Below, piece after piece: positions 22,249 to 35,315 of a DNA stretch of 64,000 bases (its first letter is position 1; each line of letters starts with the position of its first letter). Location of the stretch: the NCBI GenBank assembly GCA_003254905.1, contig QANU01067165.1, positions 377,706-441,705 of the forward strand. Reading direction: 5' to 3'. The translations under genes were made by a program, and so were the position numbers. The stretch comes from Nissolia schottii (Eukaryota > Streptophyta > Magnoliopsida > Fabales > Fabaceae). The notes under the pieces were generated by a model that was not told the DNA's origin, searched no databases, and was given only the letters and a program-made list of their open reading frames with translations.

Positions 22249-25200
22249 ATGAAGCAATGGTTTTTCTTTGTGGGTTTATTGGTTGTGTGTGTGGCAGTAG
22301 AAGCAGATAGTGGTGATGGTGGGTTTGTGAGAGCAAGAGGAGTGCAGCTTGTGCTGAACGGGAGCCCTTACTATGCCAACGGTTTCAATGCCTATTGGCT
22401 AATGTATATGGCATCTGACCCTTCTCAGAGGAACAAGGTGTCTTCCACGTTTCAAGAGGCTGCGAGCCATGGCCTTAACATTGCAAGGACTTGGGCTTTC
22501 AGTGATGGTGGTTATAGACCTTTGCAATACTCCCCTGGATCCTACAACGACCAAATGTTCCAGGTAATTACTTCCATTTTTACTCTTTAATCTTACTCAC
22601 CCTTGCTTCAAGTGGCTCTTATTCCCCCCCCTTAACTCCTTAACTAACTAAGGTTTCCAAGTCTTGTTAATGTTAAAAATTGGTCTGAGCATTCTGTGTT
22701 AAAAAGTGATTTTGGGAGAGATGTTTCTTGATATTTATTTATTTATTTCCTTTCTAGTTGTAGACTTGATTTGTTATGTTCCTTGTGTTTTTTGGTTCTA
22801 TTGGATTGAAAATAAAAGGGGTTGGACTTGGTAATAGCTGAGGCCAGAAGATATGGGATGAAGTTGGTGTTGAGTTTGGTGGATAACTATGAAGACTTTG
22901 GAGGGAAGAAACAGTATGTGGAATGGGCAAGGAGTCAGGGTGGACAGTCCATATCTTCTGAAGACGATTTCTTCACTAATCCTGTTGTCAAGGGATACTA
23001 CAAAAATCACATCAAGGTAAGTTTTTGTTTTCATTTTTTCATTTTGTGTTCCTTATATTGTTCATTAATGTTATATTTTGTTGGAGGAAGAAGAAAAACG
23101 TATGCTCAAGTCAAGTATGTGGCTCAACATCTACAGAGAGTTATAGATTTGATTGTAGGTTTTTATGTGAAGGAAAAAAACAAATAACTGTCATGAAATA
23201 TGAGATAAGATTTCTTTCATATTCCCTTTAAAAAATAAAGGTTTATTCCATTAAATTTTTTTTAAGGAAGTTTTAATGAGATCCTTTCTTAATTTGTCGA
23301 TTTTGTTTTCGGTGGGATGGGTAGGAGAAATACCACTATCCTTTTGTCTTCGGTGTTTTGCACTTAATTTGTTGTGCCTTTTGATTTAATCATCTAAAAA
23401 AAACAATCGCCTCCAACATATAAGTAAAATGCCAAATAATTAAATGGAGTTTAACATTGTTTTTGGATTTGTTTGATTAAAGTTTTAATTTTTATGCACT
23501 CTCGTCCTGAGATATATAAAATCGTGTATTGTGATGTGAGTAAAAAATAATTTATTAAAAATGATCGGGAGACTTACTCTTCAATTCATTTATTTTTATA
23601 AATTATATTCATCATTTGTAAAAATAGATAAGTTGATGGGTTAAATCTTCAAACATTATTCATTTATTTTATTGAATGACATAAAAACTTATATTTTTTT
23701 ATTCAAAAACTATTTTTATATTTGACAATGTTGGGATTACTTGCCTACCTTAGAAGTTCTCTACTTTTTTTTCAAACAAAAAGAAAAGGAGAGAATTTTT
23801 CTATTGGAAATGAAAGGAATGGAAAGGAAGAGAAAGAACAAAAAGAGATTTGAGTTTAACAATCATAAAAGAAATATTTTTATTAATTACAATTTTTTTC
23901 CTTTTAAAACTTATTTGAAATAATAAAATATTATTTATTTGATAAATATTTTTTTTTCAACCAAATAATAAAATTTTCTATCGTTCCTTCATTTACTTCT
24001 TATCCTGCGTAATATTAAAAAAAAATATTTTCTATGCAAACAAACATAAGCCAAATTCCCCTCGTTACGTTACATGTTGCTGTCCCATAGATTCTGCTTG
24101 AAATCTCGCCTTAACTGTTGGTCAAATGTTAGATGAACCTAACCTGTGTTTGTTGTTACCTAAAATTGCTCTGAGCTTAAATGTTCCTACTCACCATCTT
24201 ACGAAAAATTAAATGATACACCTCTTAATGTCCTTGCTATATAAATTGTTCTCAGACTCTAACTTTGAAATTTTTATCTTTGCTATTATAGACCGTACTT
24301 ACAAGGCGTAACAGCATCACTGGGGTTGCTTACAAAGACGACCCAACTATAATGGCTTGGGAGCTTATGAATGAGATTAGGTGCCCTTCTGATCAATCAG
24401 GAAAGACAGTTCAGGTATTACATACTATATTTATTGATGTGTCATTATATGATTAAACGCCAATATAAAACTATTTTTACACTGTCATTGCATTCAAATT
24501 CAATCCTTGATGTCAAACTGAATTTCCTTTTTCCCTTTTGACACAGGCTTGGATCACTGAGATGGCGTCTTACTTGAAATCCGTTGATGGAAACCACTTG
24601 CTAGAAGCTGGTCTTGAGGGTTTCTACGGCCAATCAAAGCATGATTCTAACCCTAACTTCCAAGTTGGAACAGATTTTATTGCTAATAACCAAATCCCTG
24701 GCATTGATTTTGCAACAGTGCACGCCTACCCTGATCAATGGTGAGCTTTTTCATTCTTATTATATCAATCATGCAAACCATTGCTAAGAATTTTATGTAC
24801 TTTATTCTTCAAAATACAATAGACTTGTAAAGTTTTGTTTTCCATGAGCTGCAGGCTATCAAGTTCAAGTTATGAAGACCAAGTCTCTTTCTTAGGTCGG
24901 TGGCTGAATGAGCACATCCAAGATGCACAGAACACTCTTCACAAGCCAATCCTAGTTGGGGAGTTTGGGATCTCAACAAAGAGTTTGGGATCTAACTTAG
25001 CACCGAGGGACAGGTTTTTCGACACAGTGTACTCTGCTATATACTCCTCAGCAAGTGGCGGCGGTGCTGCTGTCGGTGGCTTGTTCTGGCAACTTCTAGC
25101 TGGTGGAATGGATTCATTCCGAGACGGTTATGAGGTCATCTTGGGTGAGAACCCCTCGACAGTTGCTCTGATTACTCAACAGTCGCAAAAGCTAAACCGA

Positions 25201-25293
25201 ATTCGCAAGATGTATGCAAGACTTAGAAACATTGAGAAGTGGAATAGAGCAAGAGAAATCAGAAACTCACAATGGCATGATGGCAGAAACTGA
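22249..25293 (+). CDS. Mannan endo-1,4-beta-mannosidase (GH5)
   Basis: Five exons: 22249-22563, 22819-23016, 24292-24414, 24547-24740 and 24855-25293; all phases agree, giving 422 residues, typical of plant mannanases. The enzyme cleaves beta-1,4-mannan and galactomannan in the cell wall, acting in wall loosening and reserve mobilisation. A signal peptide is evident ([19 protein letters not shown]). The family N-terminal motif [18 protein letters not shown] follows. The acid/base glutamate is E199 in [10 protein letters not shown], and the nucleophile is E313 in LVGEFG. The tail [17 protein letters not shown] is the typical (beta/alpha)8 barrel end. The basic extension after [17 protein letters not shown] (about the last 30 residues) is longer than in some relatives. 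Intron 2 is 1.3 kb and very AT-rich. Confidence 0.96.
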
Positions 25294-25665
25294 GATAAGT
25301 CTTACCTAGCATAATATATAGCATACTGACGGTGAGTGTGTGAAAGAGGAAACAAGAGTTAGCACCTTTGTAAACATCGTTTGTGGATGGATGAAGGCAG
25401 AATGGTCTATTTACATTGCAGTGTTACTTACGAGTGACATCAATTATCAATTATATAATCTTAAAGATGTTATTGTTATTTTCTCATCAGCATATGAAAG
25501 CTGATAGGAATAAGCTACAGACTCGGGACATTTTTTACTTATGGAAAAGTAACTAGTCATATACAAAACAGCGAACATTGTCATATGCGTGTATCTGCCG
25601 GCGGGGTTAAACAAAATAGAATATATATATATATAAAGAGGCCTGCTAGATGCTTTTGAAGTGCT
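25294..25665. other. Convergent 3' spacer
   Basis: 372 bases between the stop codons of mannanase (+) and AGPase large subunit (-). It holds both 3' UTRs and a short (AT)n run at about 25620-25635. Confidence 0.7.
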
Positions 25666-28600
25666 TCATATTACTGTTCCATCTTTAATTGTTGCATTCT
25701 TTAGTACAACCGTGATGCCCGACCTAATGTAGAATCCTTCCTTAGGCCTGTCTGCTTCTTCAACACCCTGGGAAGTCAATATATATATTTAGATCAGCAG
25801 AGAAGCCCAGATAATAAAATACTAGTAGTCAAAATCTTCTACAGAAGTTTTTGAAGCAGCACTTACATCAGCATTTGTAATAATCACATTTCTTCCTATC
25901 TTGGCATTCTTGTCGATTATACAATTCCTTCAAAGTGTTGGGAGATTCAAATCAGCAGAAATAAGAAATGGAGGGCACCATTTAATTTGATGTTATGAGT
26001 TATTCAAAATCAAAAGCATCGTTTGGACTGCTATTCTAGAATTTAGTTATACATCAATCAAAATAGTTATTTAATAGACATAATGGAACCTGATTTTGGT
26101 ATTCTCTCCCACACCAATTGGAACCTTTCCTGCTGCCAGCAGAGATGCAATCTCAGTCTCTGTTTGATAGTAGTCAGCACCCATCACCATGGTATCCTGA
26201 AAAGCAAAGCCCATAAAGGCTTAAAAACACTCATCACCCAAGGCACTCAAGGAGCTAGAATTACCCCCCCCCCCACAAAAAACAAAACCGAAAAAAAAAA
26301 ATGAGTTGAAAAGTACAAATGAATTAAGTTTACCTGAAGCTCTACACCAGACTCTAAGCGTGAGCGCACCCCAACAATAGAATGTTGAACGCTACACTCC
26401 CTCAAGAAGCAACCATGAGAAATAATTGCATCCACGATCTATGAAAATCAATTGAAGAACAGTCATAAAATGTCACCAACAACAGAAACCAGCCAAGAAC
26501 CCATTCAGAAAAGGACCATAAAGCAACCTGGTTGAAGTTTGCTGTCATACCTTGCATTGTTCTACTTTAGTGGGTGGTAGAAATCTTGGGGAAGTGAAGA
26601 AAGGTGTCTTTGGATCATAGAATGAAAATTTTGGAGGCTGCAAGTGATAACATGTGTGATCAGTAAATTAATTAGATTCTTCTTCGTGAAAGAAAACATG
26701 TTTCACAGGAAAATTACTGTTCTCAATACAGTTATCAAGTTCATTATTATCAGCAAAGACTTGAGTACTATACCATTTAGTTTCTAAACTGTGAAAGATT
26801 CCCAAGTTCTGAAGCAATATATTATTGCTAGTCATCTATGAAGATTTTCATTTGTTTTAAAATTGACTGTGACTAACTTTTATTTCTGGACTTGATAATT
26901 ACCAACTCCACTGGTTTCTAGTTGAACTTCATACAATGCAAAACCATCCAATTCGCTAAATATCAAAATAGTTATTTATGAGAATGACTTGTAGAAATAT
27001 GAGTCAAAATTAGAAGAAAATACAGGATAATTAAACAAACCTGCTCTGTTAGGGCCAGATTTGCATCAAAGAAGGACTTTATGGTTCCAATATCTTCCCA
27101 GTAATCATTGAACAAATAAGCCTGATAATGCAAATAAAAGCACAAACATTAACTTGCTGCTATTTTTATTAGCATTGAAAGATTTTGAAATAGAACCATA
27201 AATAAGAATATTCCCTCACCTGGACATTGTGATCGCTCACAGCAGATGGGATAATTTCAGATCCAAAGTCATTGCATGAAGAATGGCTCCATCTTAACAG
27301 TTTCAGCAGGGTCTCAGTTCTAAACACGTAAACACCCATCGATGCAATGTATGGATGTTTCTTTGCTTCTTCTGCAGATAACCCCAGAACAGTGGTGTCA
27401 ACTTGCTGCAGTTATGGACGATGCATTAGCTAGGGAACAATTACAGTAAATTGAATCTCAATTATGGAAGTAAAAAGGATGTAAGGTAGTTAGATGGGAC
27501 TTGCGATACCATTGCCTTCAGATCCGATCCCTTAGGTTTTTCTGCAAATTGTATAATCCTTCCAGTTTTATCAATTTTCATCAACCCATAGTCGGATGCG
27601 CGGCTGCACAACAGTTAACAGAGATCAAACTCCAAATGCAATTGAATACATTACAAAATAAAGATATTGTTGGTGAAGTTTTTGCCTCTTGGAAATGAAG
27701 CGATACGCCTTCATAGTGAAAGAACAAAATCAAACCAAATCCGGTATAGATGTACCTGTCATCCATGGGTACACATGAGACTGTGATATCAGCATTTGTG
27801 TCGATATGTTTCTGCAACGACAGACCCATCAATTGCTATTTGCTTTAGAACGACATAAATGGTACTAAATGAGTATATGTACTGTTAGATTAGAAACTAT
27901 ATCATCATTTGTACCTGTACAAAGTCCATATAGTCCATCCGGTAAAGATGATCGCCAGAAAGTATCAATATATTCTCAACATTCTTGTTCTTGGCATCCT
28001 GCATGATAATCCAGATACACATTCACCCTGTTCCATATCAAATCAGTACTTTCAAGCACATACGCGACATCACAAGCTTTTACCTCAAAAACCCATATAA
28101 ATTGCCTCACAGCATCAGCTGTCCCTTGGAACCACGTCATCCCCTTTTCTCCAGGTGTTTGAGTAGCGGCCAATACCTGTTTGTGTGCACATTACGCTTC
28201 ACTATTAGAATCACCATGCTTTCTTTTCATTCTTTATAAATTACTTTGAACTTGTTTATACAAAGCATTTCCTAAAATGAAAACAAATCTCACTTCTTTT
28301 CAAAATAGTGAAAATAATAGCATCATAGTAACTAACCTCCACAAAACCATCTCCAAAACTGACTCCATTTCCAAAATTGTACGCGCGAGACAGGTGACGA
28401 TTGAGGGAAAAAGAGTTGAACTGCGTCAAAATGAAAATTTTTCTGATGCCACTGTTGATGCAGTTGCTCATAGGGATATCTATTAGTCTGTAACATCCTC
28501 CAATCGGAACCTGCGAAATCCATTCAAATTCAGACACTTTGCATGTTGAAGCATTAGCAATCATTCGTATCCATCAGTGTCAATAATCAATATCAATGCT

Positions 28601-29180
28601 CAATACTCAAAAGAAAACCAATCCTAATTCCAATTGTTTTTATTCAGCAACCAACATTCAACCTCAAAAGAAAAAGTCGCAATAGAATAGTACCGCGGGC
28701 TTGGCTCTTTTGCCAGTAAGAGGAAAGAGGCGAGTTCCAGCACCTCCACCCAATATGATAGAAGCTACACTTTTCGGGTCTGCTGCAGGAGCTTCAAAAC
28801 TGGGTGCCTCCTTGAATGCCTGAAATCAAAAAATAAATAACAAAAGAAGCTTTGACATAATCATCGAACTTGAATGCAGAAAACCACACACACACACACA
28901 AACAGATACTACAGTGATCTAGCGTTGCATTGAGTAGTTTTACCGTGGACTCCTCGTTGACGTTTGATGTGAGAACAGCTTGTGGAGTTGGAGGCTTGGA
29001 GCTTCTAAGGTTGCTGTAATGGGTTTGTGATTGTGAAGTATTGATCTTGCATGATTGAAAACCCAAAAAACTCCTTTTAAGGCTTCCCCTTGTAGTTTCA
29101 CCAAAAAACCCAGTTGCTCTGCTTCTTCTCCCACTAACTTGAACTAGATTGGGACTAAGAGATGCACAAGCTGAATCCAT
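25666..29180 (-). CDS. ADP-glucose pyrophosphorylase large subunit, plastidic
   Basis: Fourteen exons on the reverse strand: 29180-28944, 28819-28694, 28510-28337, 28176-28084, 27998-27915, 27811-27756, 27603-27510, 27405-27220, 27121-27041, 26637-26551, 26438-26334, 26196-26090, 25927-25867, 25767-25666. They give 530 residues. The enzyme makes ADP-glucose from glucose-1-P and ATP, the committed step of plastid starch synthesis. The first about 75 residues are Ser/Arg-rich and acidic-poor, as in a transit peptide. The ATP/G1P site reads [21 protein letters not shown] (R109 and K119), then [19 protein letters not shown]. The catalytic-type Asp is in [14 protein letters not shown]. The C-terminal beta-helix ([17 protein letters not shown], ending IKDGTVI) is typical of large subunits. 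Unlike many large subunits, both R109 and K119 of the small-subunit type are present. Confidence 0.96.
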
Positions 29181-29620
29181 GGCTCAACAACACACAGCTA
29201 GGGCTACTGAATCTCTTTGTATTATAATAATATATAAATTAAAAAAAATAAAATAAAATAAAAGAAAAGGTGTAAGAAGCTAAACCACTTTTGTAAAATC
29301 CCAAACTTTTCGGGCACAATTAAAAATACTGAGGTAAAGGGGTCCAAAAAGGAAGAAACTTTAGGGACGGGGCGAGGAAATGCAGTGGATGGTGGAGAGG
29401 CAGGGGATGAAAATGAGGGGAAAAGTGAGGGACTCTGTTTTTCCTTCAAGTCACGAGAAACCTGCTGCTACCTGCGACTCTCTCACTATCTGTCAATGAC
29501 TCAGCAACTGCTGCATTTTTCTAGGACTGATCCCGTATCTTCGACGTGTGTTGAAAACGGATTAAATTAAGAATTTTGATAACAGTAATAACTTGCATTA
29601 AAAAAAAATATTTGAAATGC

Positions 29621-29798
29621 ACTCACTTCATCCACCTTTTGTTATATATATATTTTTTATAAAATACATATATTAAAAAATTATTTAATAAATATTAAGA
29701 TAAATATATATATATAATGTGTTATAATTATTAAACATTATTGAGAGAATAAAAAATAAGATATCCAATATTTTAACAAAAATTGGATAGAGTGAATA
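29621..29798. repeat. MITE-like foldback element
   Basis: The left end CACTTCATCCACCTTTTGTT is the imperfect reverse complement of the right end AACAAAAATTGGATAGAGTG (about 17 of 22 positions by eye). The AT-rich interior is about 130 bases. It resembles abundant short non-autonomous DNA transposons of legumes. The target duplication is not clear in this AT-rich context. Confidence 0.5.
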
Positions 29799-32056
29799 TA
29801 TATTTTTAATAATAATAAATATATTATTAGTAAATTTTTTAATTTAACTTTCTTAATTAATTTTTTTAAGTAAAACTTTTAAATTAAAATAAAAAATATT
29901 GAATGTTTTCAAATCATTTAAATGTGTGTTTAGAAAAGTTATAAATTAATACAACTTAATCACTGCCACTTGTTAACAAAATAAATTTCAGCTTGATTTT
30001 TCTTAACCTTAACTTCTAGTGTGTGAAAGGTACTAATTAGTTATAGGTACAAATTAGTTTTTAGTTATATCAAATAAATGAATGAGGGTTTTGTGCCCCG
30101 AGTTAAGGAATTAAAAAAAAATGATTACAAAATAAATTTTTAAGTTCATAATACACATTTCAAATTTTTTCTTTAATTAGTTTTATAAATAAATATTAAT
30201 TTCTATGCATTAATAATAATGAATTTTATATAGTGTGGTTGAGCGAAATGATTCATCTTCTCTTAATCAAATGTTAGAATTTTGATATTTGATTTTGAGT
30301 ATAAAATCTTAATTCTTTGAGTTAATTGTCTTGCCCTTAAAGATACCTACAAGATATTAGTCTTGAACCCAAACAAAAAATACTTTGATCTTATAAAAAA
30401 AATAATGAATTTTGTATTGTGATTTAATTATGTATTGTTATATATCAAAACAATTTAAATAGCGAGATGTTTATTAATAGCATAAATACTTTCCTCTATG
30501 AAGAAATAGCACAAATACTTTCACAAATTGAGTGACAACTATTTGTATATGTTAGCTCTTCATTGGTAAATCATTGAGAATAAAGCCTCAAGCTGCTTCA
30601 TTGGCTGATAAGTAGCGACTGAAATTGATAGAGAAATTTTTGTATATTAATTAAGCATGAGAAACATGTGATAGGGCATTAGGGCGAACTTAAAGTGTTT
30701 AGCTAATTTTAAAAGGCAGCGCTATATATATGGCTTCATTTCATTATTCTAAGCTATGTCGATTGTAGTAATAAAAAGGCAATGGCCATGTGAGACAGTT
30801 TCTTCCGTTCTTGAATGCGATGATGAGGCACCCAGAATACAGAGACAGTACACATCTAAATTATGGATGAACCAACGGTCGCTACTTTTCAAACTATTAA
30901 TTAAAACACAATGATGGAAAGAAACTTAACATATTATGTGTAGTATGTAGTTCTAGCGTCTATATGGTAAACAGTTTTTTTTTTACCTTTAAATAAACAA
31001 TAGCTGGTTTGATAAAAGTGGTGGATCGTCGCTGCCGTAAAAATTACACTTGATCTTAATATGCACGTCTCTATCATTATTTTTTTCCTTTAAAAAGAAA
31101 TAAAAATTCATGGGTCTCCCCCTTTATAAATTTGAGCTTCTCCATTTTTTTCTACTCAAATAAGAATGTTTTTCAGCGTGAGAATACACACATGGTATAA
31201 ACAAAGAAAAAAGATAAGCACATGACTTCGTCATCCATTTCTTTTATAGTTTATAGAATGAAAATGATATTATTTTAATTGAATTTTTTGTCAATTAAAA
31301 TTAAATATAATTTCTCATTATTAATTAAAAAATATAAAATATACATAGCATAAGTAACAAAAATATTAATGATAAAATATCACATTTGATGGTAATTTGA
31401 CAAAAAAATTTGAGATGATCCCTTTTTAAAAAAAGAAAGATGTTCGAGAAAAAGGATTAAAATTAACTGATCAATTTAGAATCAATTAAAATAAAAAATA
31501 ATTTTTTATTCAATTAAAATAATATTTAAATAAATTTAAAAATTATTTATCATGTTTAGAATGCATTAAATAGAGTTAAATGATTAAAAATGTGAGTTTA
31601 TTTGATTTGAATTAAACTTAAAATTAAATCAATTCTCCTCAAATCATATTAAATTTGATAGAATTTTAAAACGAAAGTAATTAAATCACATTAAATTTAA
31701 TAAATGAAATCTCTTATGTTTAAACATCAAACACAATATTTGATTTACGAGTTAAATCAATTATATTTTTATCTAGTGCAAACACTGTCCTTTTAGAAAG
31801 CAACTAATAAAAGTATGATTATTTAATAATATTTTATGATTATTTAATAATGCATTTTGAAATATTGAATACATCTTGTTAGGTTCCCGTCAAGGTTACT
31901 ATGAAATTAATTGTCACAAGACTCAGCAACGCTCTCTGTCAAGTCCTAATCCGGAGTCGACAACAAAATTTAGATCTTAGCCAAACTGGGGAAAAATCCG
32001 TGCCCATAAATTACCAAATATCAACTTGACTTTTTCATTTTTATGAATGAAATTTA

Positions 32057-32204
32057 TGTGTACAATATAAATGTAAATAACAAGAATTCAATTATCTCAC
32101 AAAATATGAATTTCACTCTAAAAAAGAAAATATGAGTAGAGTGAAACTTATATTTTTGAAAAAAAAATTAACTCTCTTATTATTTACATTTGTGCTATAC
32201 ACAT
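32057..32204. repeat. Long hairpin, MITE-like
   Basis: The two arms, about 32057-32125 and 32132-32204, are reverse complements over most of their length: left 'tgtgtacaatataaatgtaa' faces right 'ttacatttgtgctatacaca', and 'atgaatttcactcta' faces 'tagagtgaaacttat'. There is almost no loop, as in foldback MITEs. Confidence 0.65.
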
Positions 32205-32549
32205 AACAATTTTATTTTATTTTTTCAAAATCAACTATGGTTGTCAATTGCGATTTGTTTTTAATGTTTTTTTGATCTTGGTCAGTGGCAATCAGTTTCA
32301 ACCACCTTTGGTTTTTTTTGGGATAAAGGAGTTATTATAGATATATTACATGTATAATAAAATTTAGACCGACAAGATTTATGATAAGTTTTCAATATTT
32401 ATTACAACAATTTTTTTATTCAAATAAAGTTATGTGGACAAATTTTTTAGATAAGTAATTTAAATTAAAAAATATATAACACATGTCATTATTTAATTGG
32501 AGAATTGATTGAACTTGATGTATGAAATTTGATCTAAGTTTTTTTTTCA

Positions 32550-32665
32550 TTTGGATAGTAATCATATAATTCTCTTAAAAAATATGAGTTTCATCTTGCT
32601 CATATTTTTCTCTCCATTATAAAACTCATACTTTTGTTAAATAATTATATAATTATTGTCCAAAT
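32550..32665. repeat. Hairpin, MITE-like
   Basis: 'tttggatagtaatcatataa' at the left pairs with 'ttatataattattgtccaaa' at the right, and 'atatgagtttcat' pairs with 'ataaaactcatac'. It is a compact foldback of about 115 bases with a short loop, probably a second small non-autonomous transposon. Confidence 0.6.
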
Positions 32666-35253
32666 TTTGTTATCCAAATAATATCATTGCATAGGCATGG
32701 CCACCCAATTTGCTTGGAGGCTCGATATTGGTTTTTGGGGTCTAGACCAAAATAGTTGAGTAAAAGGCTCTTGTCCATAAATGTAAATGGGCTGGGTTAC
32801 TCAGAGAGGGAGTTGTATTTTGGGTTCAATTATTAGGTTTGGACAATTTCTTTGGGTTTCCCCAAATTAAACCCCTTCCAGAGAGAGCAGCATATTAACG
32901 GTCCTCTTAGCAATGAAGGGAAAAAAAAAAACACCATAATCCCATCATCCCGTTCAAATCCAAATATACTGAAAATGGTGCAGTGTCTAACCAAATTAAT
33001 CTTTGACAACTCTTTTAGATCAATATCGGGTCGGTCATCTCACTAGATTACATGATAAATCATCACTTAACGAGACATATCACCAAATAATAATTTCTTA
33101 ATCGAGACTAATATTTGGACTAATTTAAAATAAAAATTAACATTTTGAAGACTAAATGATGTCTCGTGATTCTTTCCGAGCATCAATTTTTGCGTGGTGT
33201 TAACCATTGAGATATTTAAAATGATAAGGTATACAAATAAATACACTTCATAAAAAAAAAAATTACGATAGACATCAAACACATAATTAATTAGTCGTCA
33301 TTCCTTTATTTTTTTAGGCACTAAATACTCTTTAAATTTCACAAAGTTTGGTCCGTGGCATTACCCAAGCAGCCGTTTGATAATGCAATGTTTTTTCTCT
33401 TGTGCCGAGTTGATTTCGCGAATCAATATTTTCATGGGTTTCATGCATCGTTGTTTCCTTCATTCCGTGAATGGTTGGTTGTGGTCTTGTGGATGTGACA
33501 TACATCTTTTCGGGCGATTCATGCAAACTTAGGCTCCAATTCGATAATTCTGCATTCCTGTTGAATTAGGGATGTTACCTTTTACCCTTTTCAGCTCTGC
33601 TTTTCGTGACGTCAATAATTGTTTGCTCTCTTTTTTCTCTCCACTTTGATTTGGTTGCAAGTTTCTTCCCCCTATCGAAACTATTTATTTTTCTTGATCA
33701 TTTTAAATTGTTACTAACGCAGTTGCTTGACACAAAAGCAGAAAAGGTTGAAAAGGAAAAAACACGAGAAACATGGTAAAAGACTAATTATGGTACATGC
33801 TTTTTCATCAGCATTTTTATTTGGTAATAATCACATATTTATATGCAAACTGGTGAATATTTTATCTTTTTAATTCTAGTTATGAATAGAGGGAAGATGA
33901 TTTATCCTTAGATTTGATTTGATAATGCTGTGCCATTTTGAGAGTAATTGAACTCTTTAATTCTCTAAAAGTTGGTCTAAAAAAGTTATAACATTATTGT
34001 TTGGGATAAAATTAAAAAATAACTCTTAATAAGTAAAAGTTATAAGTAGTGTTTGGTAAATATATTTTAAATATGTTTTTTATATCTAAAATTACTATAA
34101 TAAATATAAACATTAAAGACAGTAATAATTAATATTAAAATTTAAGAATATATTAATATTTTAATATTTAGAGAGCAAAAGCTAACTCTAAAAAAATAAT
34201 CATAAGAGATTCTAATATCACCATTGACTTTTAAAAGTCAACCGTAAAAATATATTTGTTTTTTGTTTGTCAAACACAAACAATTAGCTTATGCTTCTTA
34301 ATAACAAGAGCACCATCTCAAAAAAGTGTATCAATGCATTGAATTATCAATAAATTGAAGAAAAAAAAGACTAACATACGAAACATTTGGTATGGAGTAA
34401 AAAATTAGATTCAAAAATGATCTAAATCAATAATTTTTCTAAAATAAAAAATTAATACGATATGCACCTTTAAATAAAAGATTTTCATTGTGTGGAAATT
34501 TTATTAAAGGATTTAATGGTGCACACTTCTAACTTTCTCAGCCTAGAGAACTCAAATCCTTTAAAAAAAAATGAAGAAACTTTCATGGATGTGGATATAT
34601 TAAAAAAAACTCATCCATAAAAATTGTCTGCCTCCTATTGTCCTCATAGAAAGCATGCTCTTGATTGAAAAATTATATAAATTAAATTTGGCACATTAAT
34701 TATTTAATTTTACACTTTTAACCAATCGACTATCATCATATATGAAACTTTTAATTTAATAAGGTGTGATTGAATAATTCTGTAAAAATATTTTATATTT
34801 TTTTTGTGCTTTAAAAATACTTTACAACATTAAAATTAAATCCAAAAATAAATTACTAAATGTTGTGAATGGATAATGTCCCATTAAATGAATCAAAAAA
34901 ACATAATGTACCATTCAAATTAAACTCTTGATATTATCTGATTAGCCGACCCCAAAATTATTCTTATAGTTTTATTATGAATTCAAACATTTTGTCCTTT
35001 TTCCTTCTTTTTACATCTTAATTAAACTGAATGTTAACAAGTTTAAAAAAATAAAAAAAGTTAAAGCCTACCACGTTAGTTAAATGAAAAATCATCAATT
35101 AATTAATTAGTTAGTTAAATATATGAAATGTGATATGATCACACATTAACATCTCTTAACAACATGGTAATATAATAAAGTCCGTTTCGAAGAATTTCCA
35201 AATTGAGAGCCACTAATCGTGCGCGGACGAAAATGACCTCGAGAGGCATTGTC

Positions 35254-35260
35254 TATATAA
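35254..35260 (+). promoter_or_regulatory. TATA box of DUF4408 gene
   Basis: TATATAA lies 56-62 bases before the start codon, in a short GC-richer upstream stretch (GACCTCGAGAGGC). Its position implies a 5' UTR of about 30 bases. Confidence 0.6.
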
Positions 35261-35315
35261 AGAAAGGAGTTGGCAGTGAAATTTGCTCATAATATTCCAT
35301 TCCTTCCCTTCCATT

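Larger units (their letters stand above)
29181..35315. other. Gene-free AT-rich region with foldback elements
   Basis: Six kb with no recognisable exon. The left 200 bases are the AGPase large-subunit promoter. Three inverted-repeat elements are listed separately (29621-29798, 32057-32204, 32550-32665). A GC-richer stretch near 33340-33620 has no protein match. The right end is the promoter of the DUF4408 gene. Confidence 0.6.

Noticed and set aside
30000-35000. Search for tRNA genes in the AT-rich gap
   Set aside because: No cloverleaf with A and B boxes was recognised by eye.
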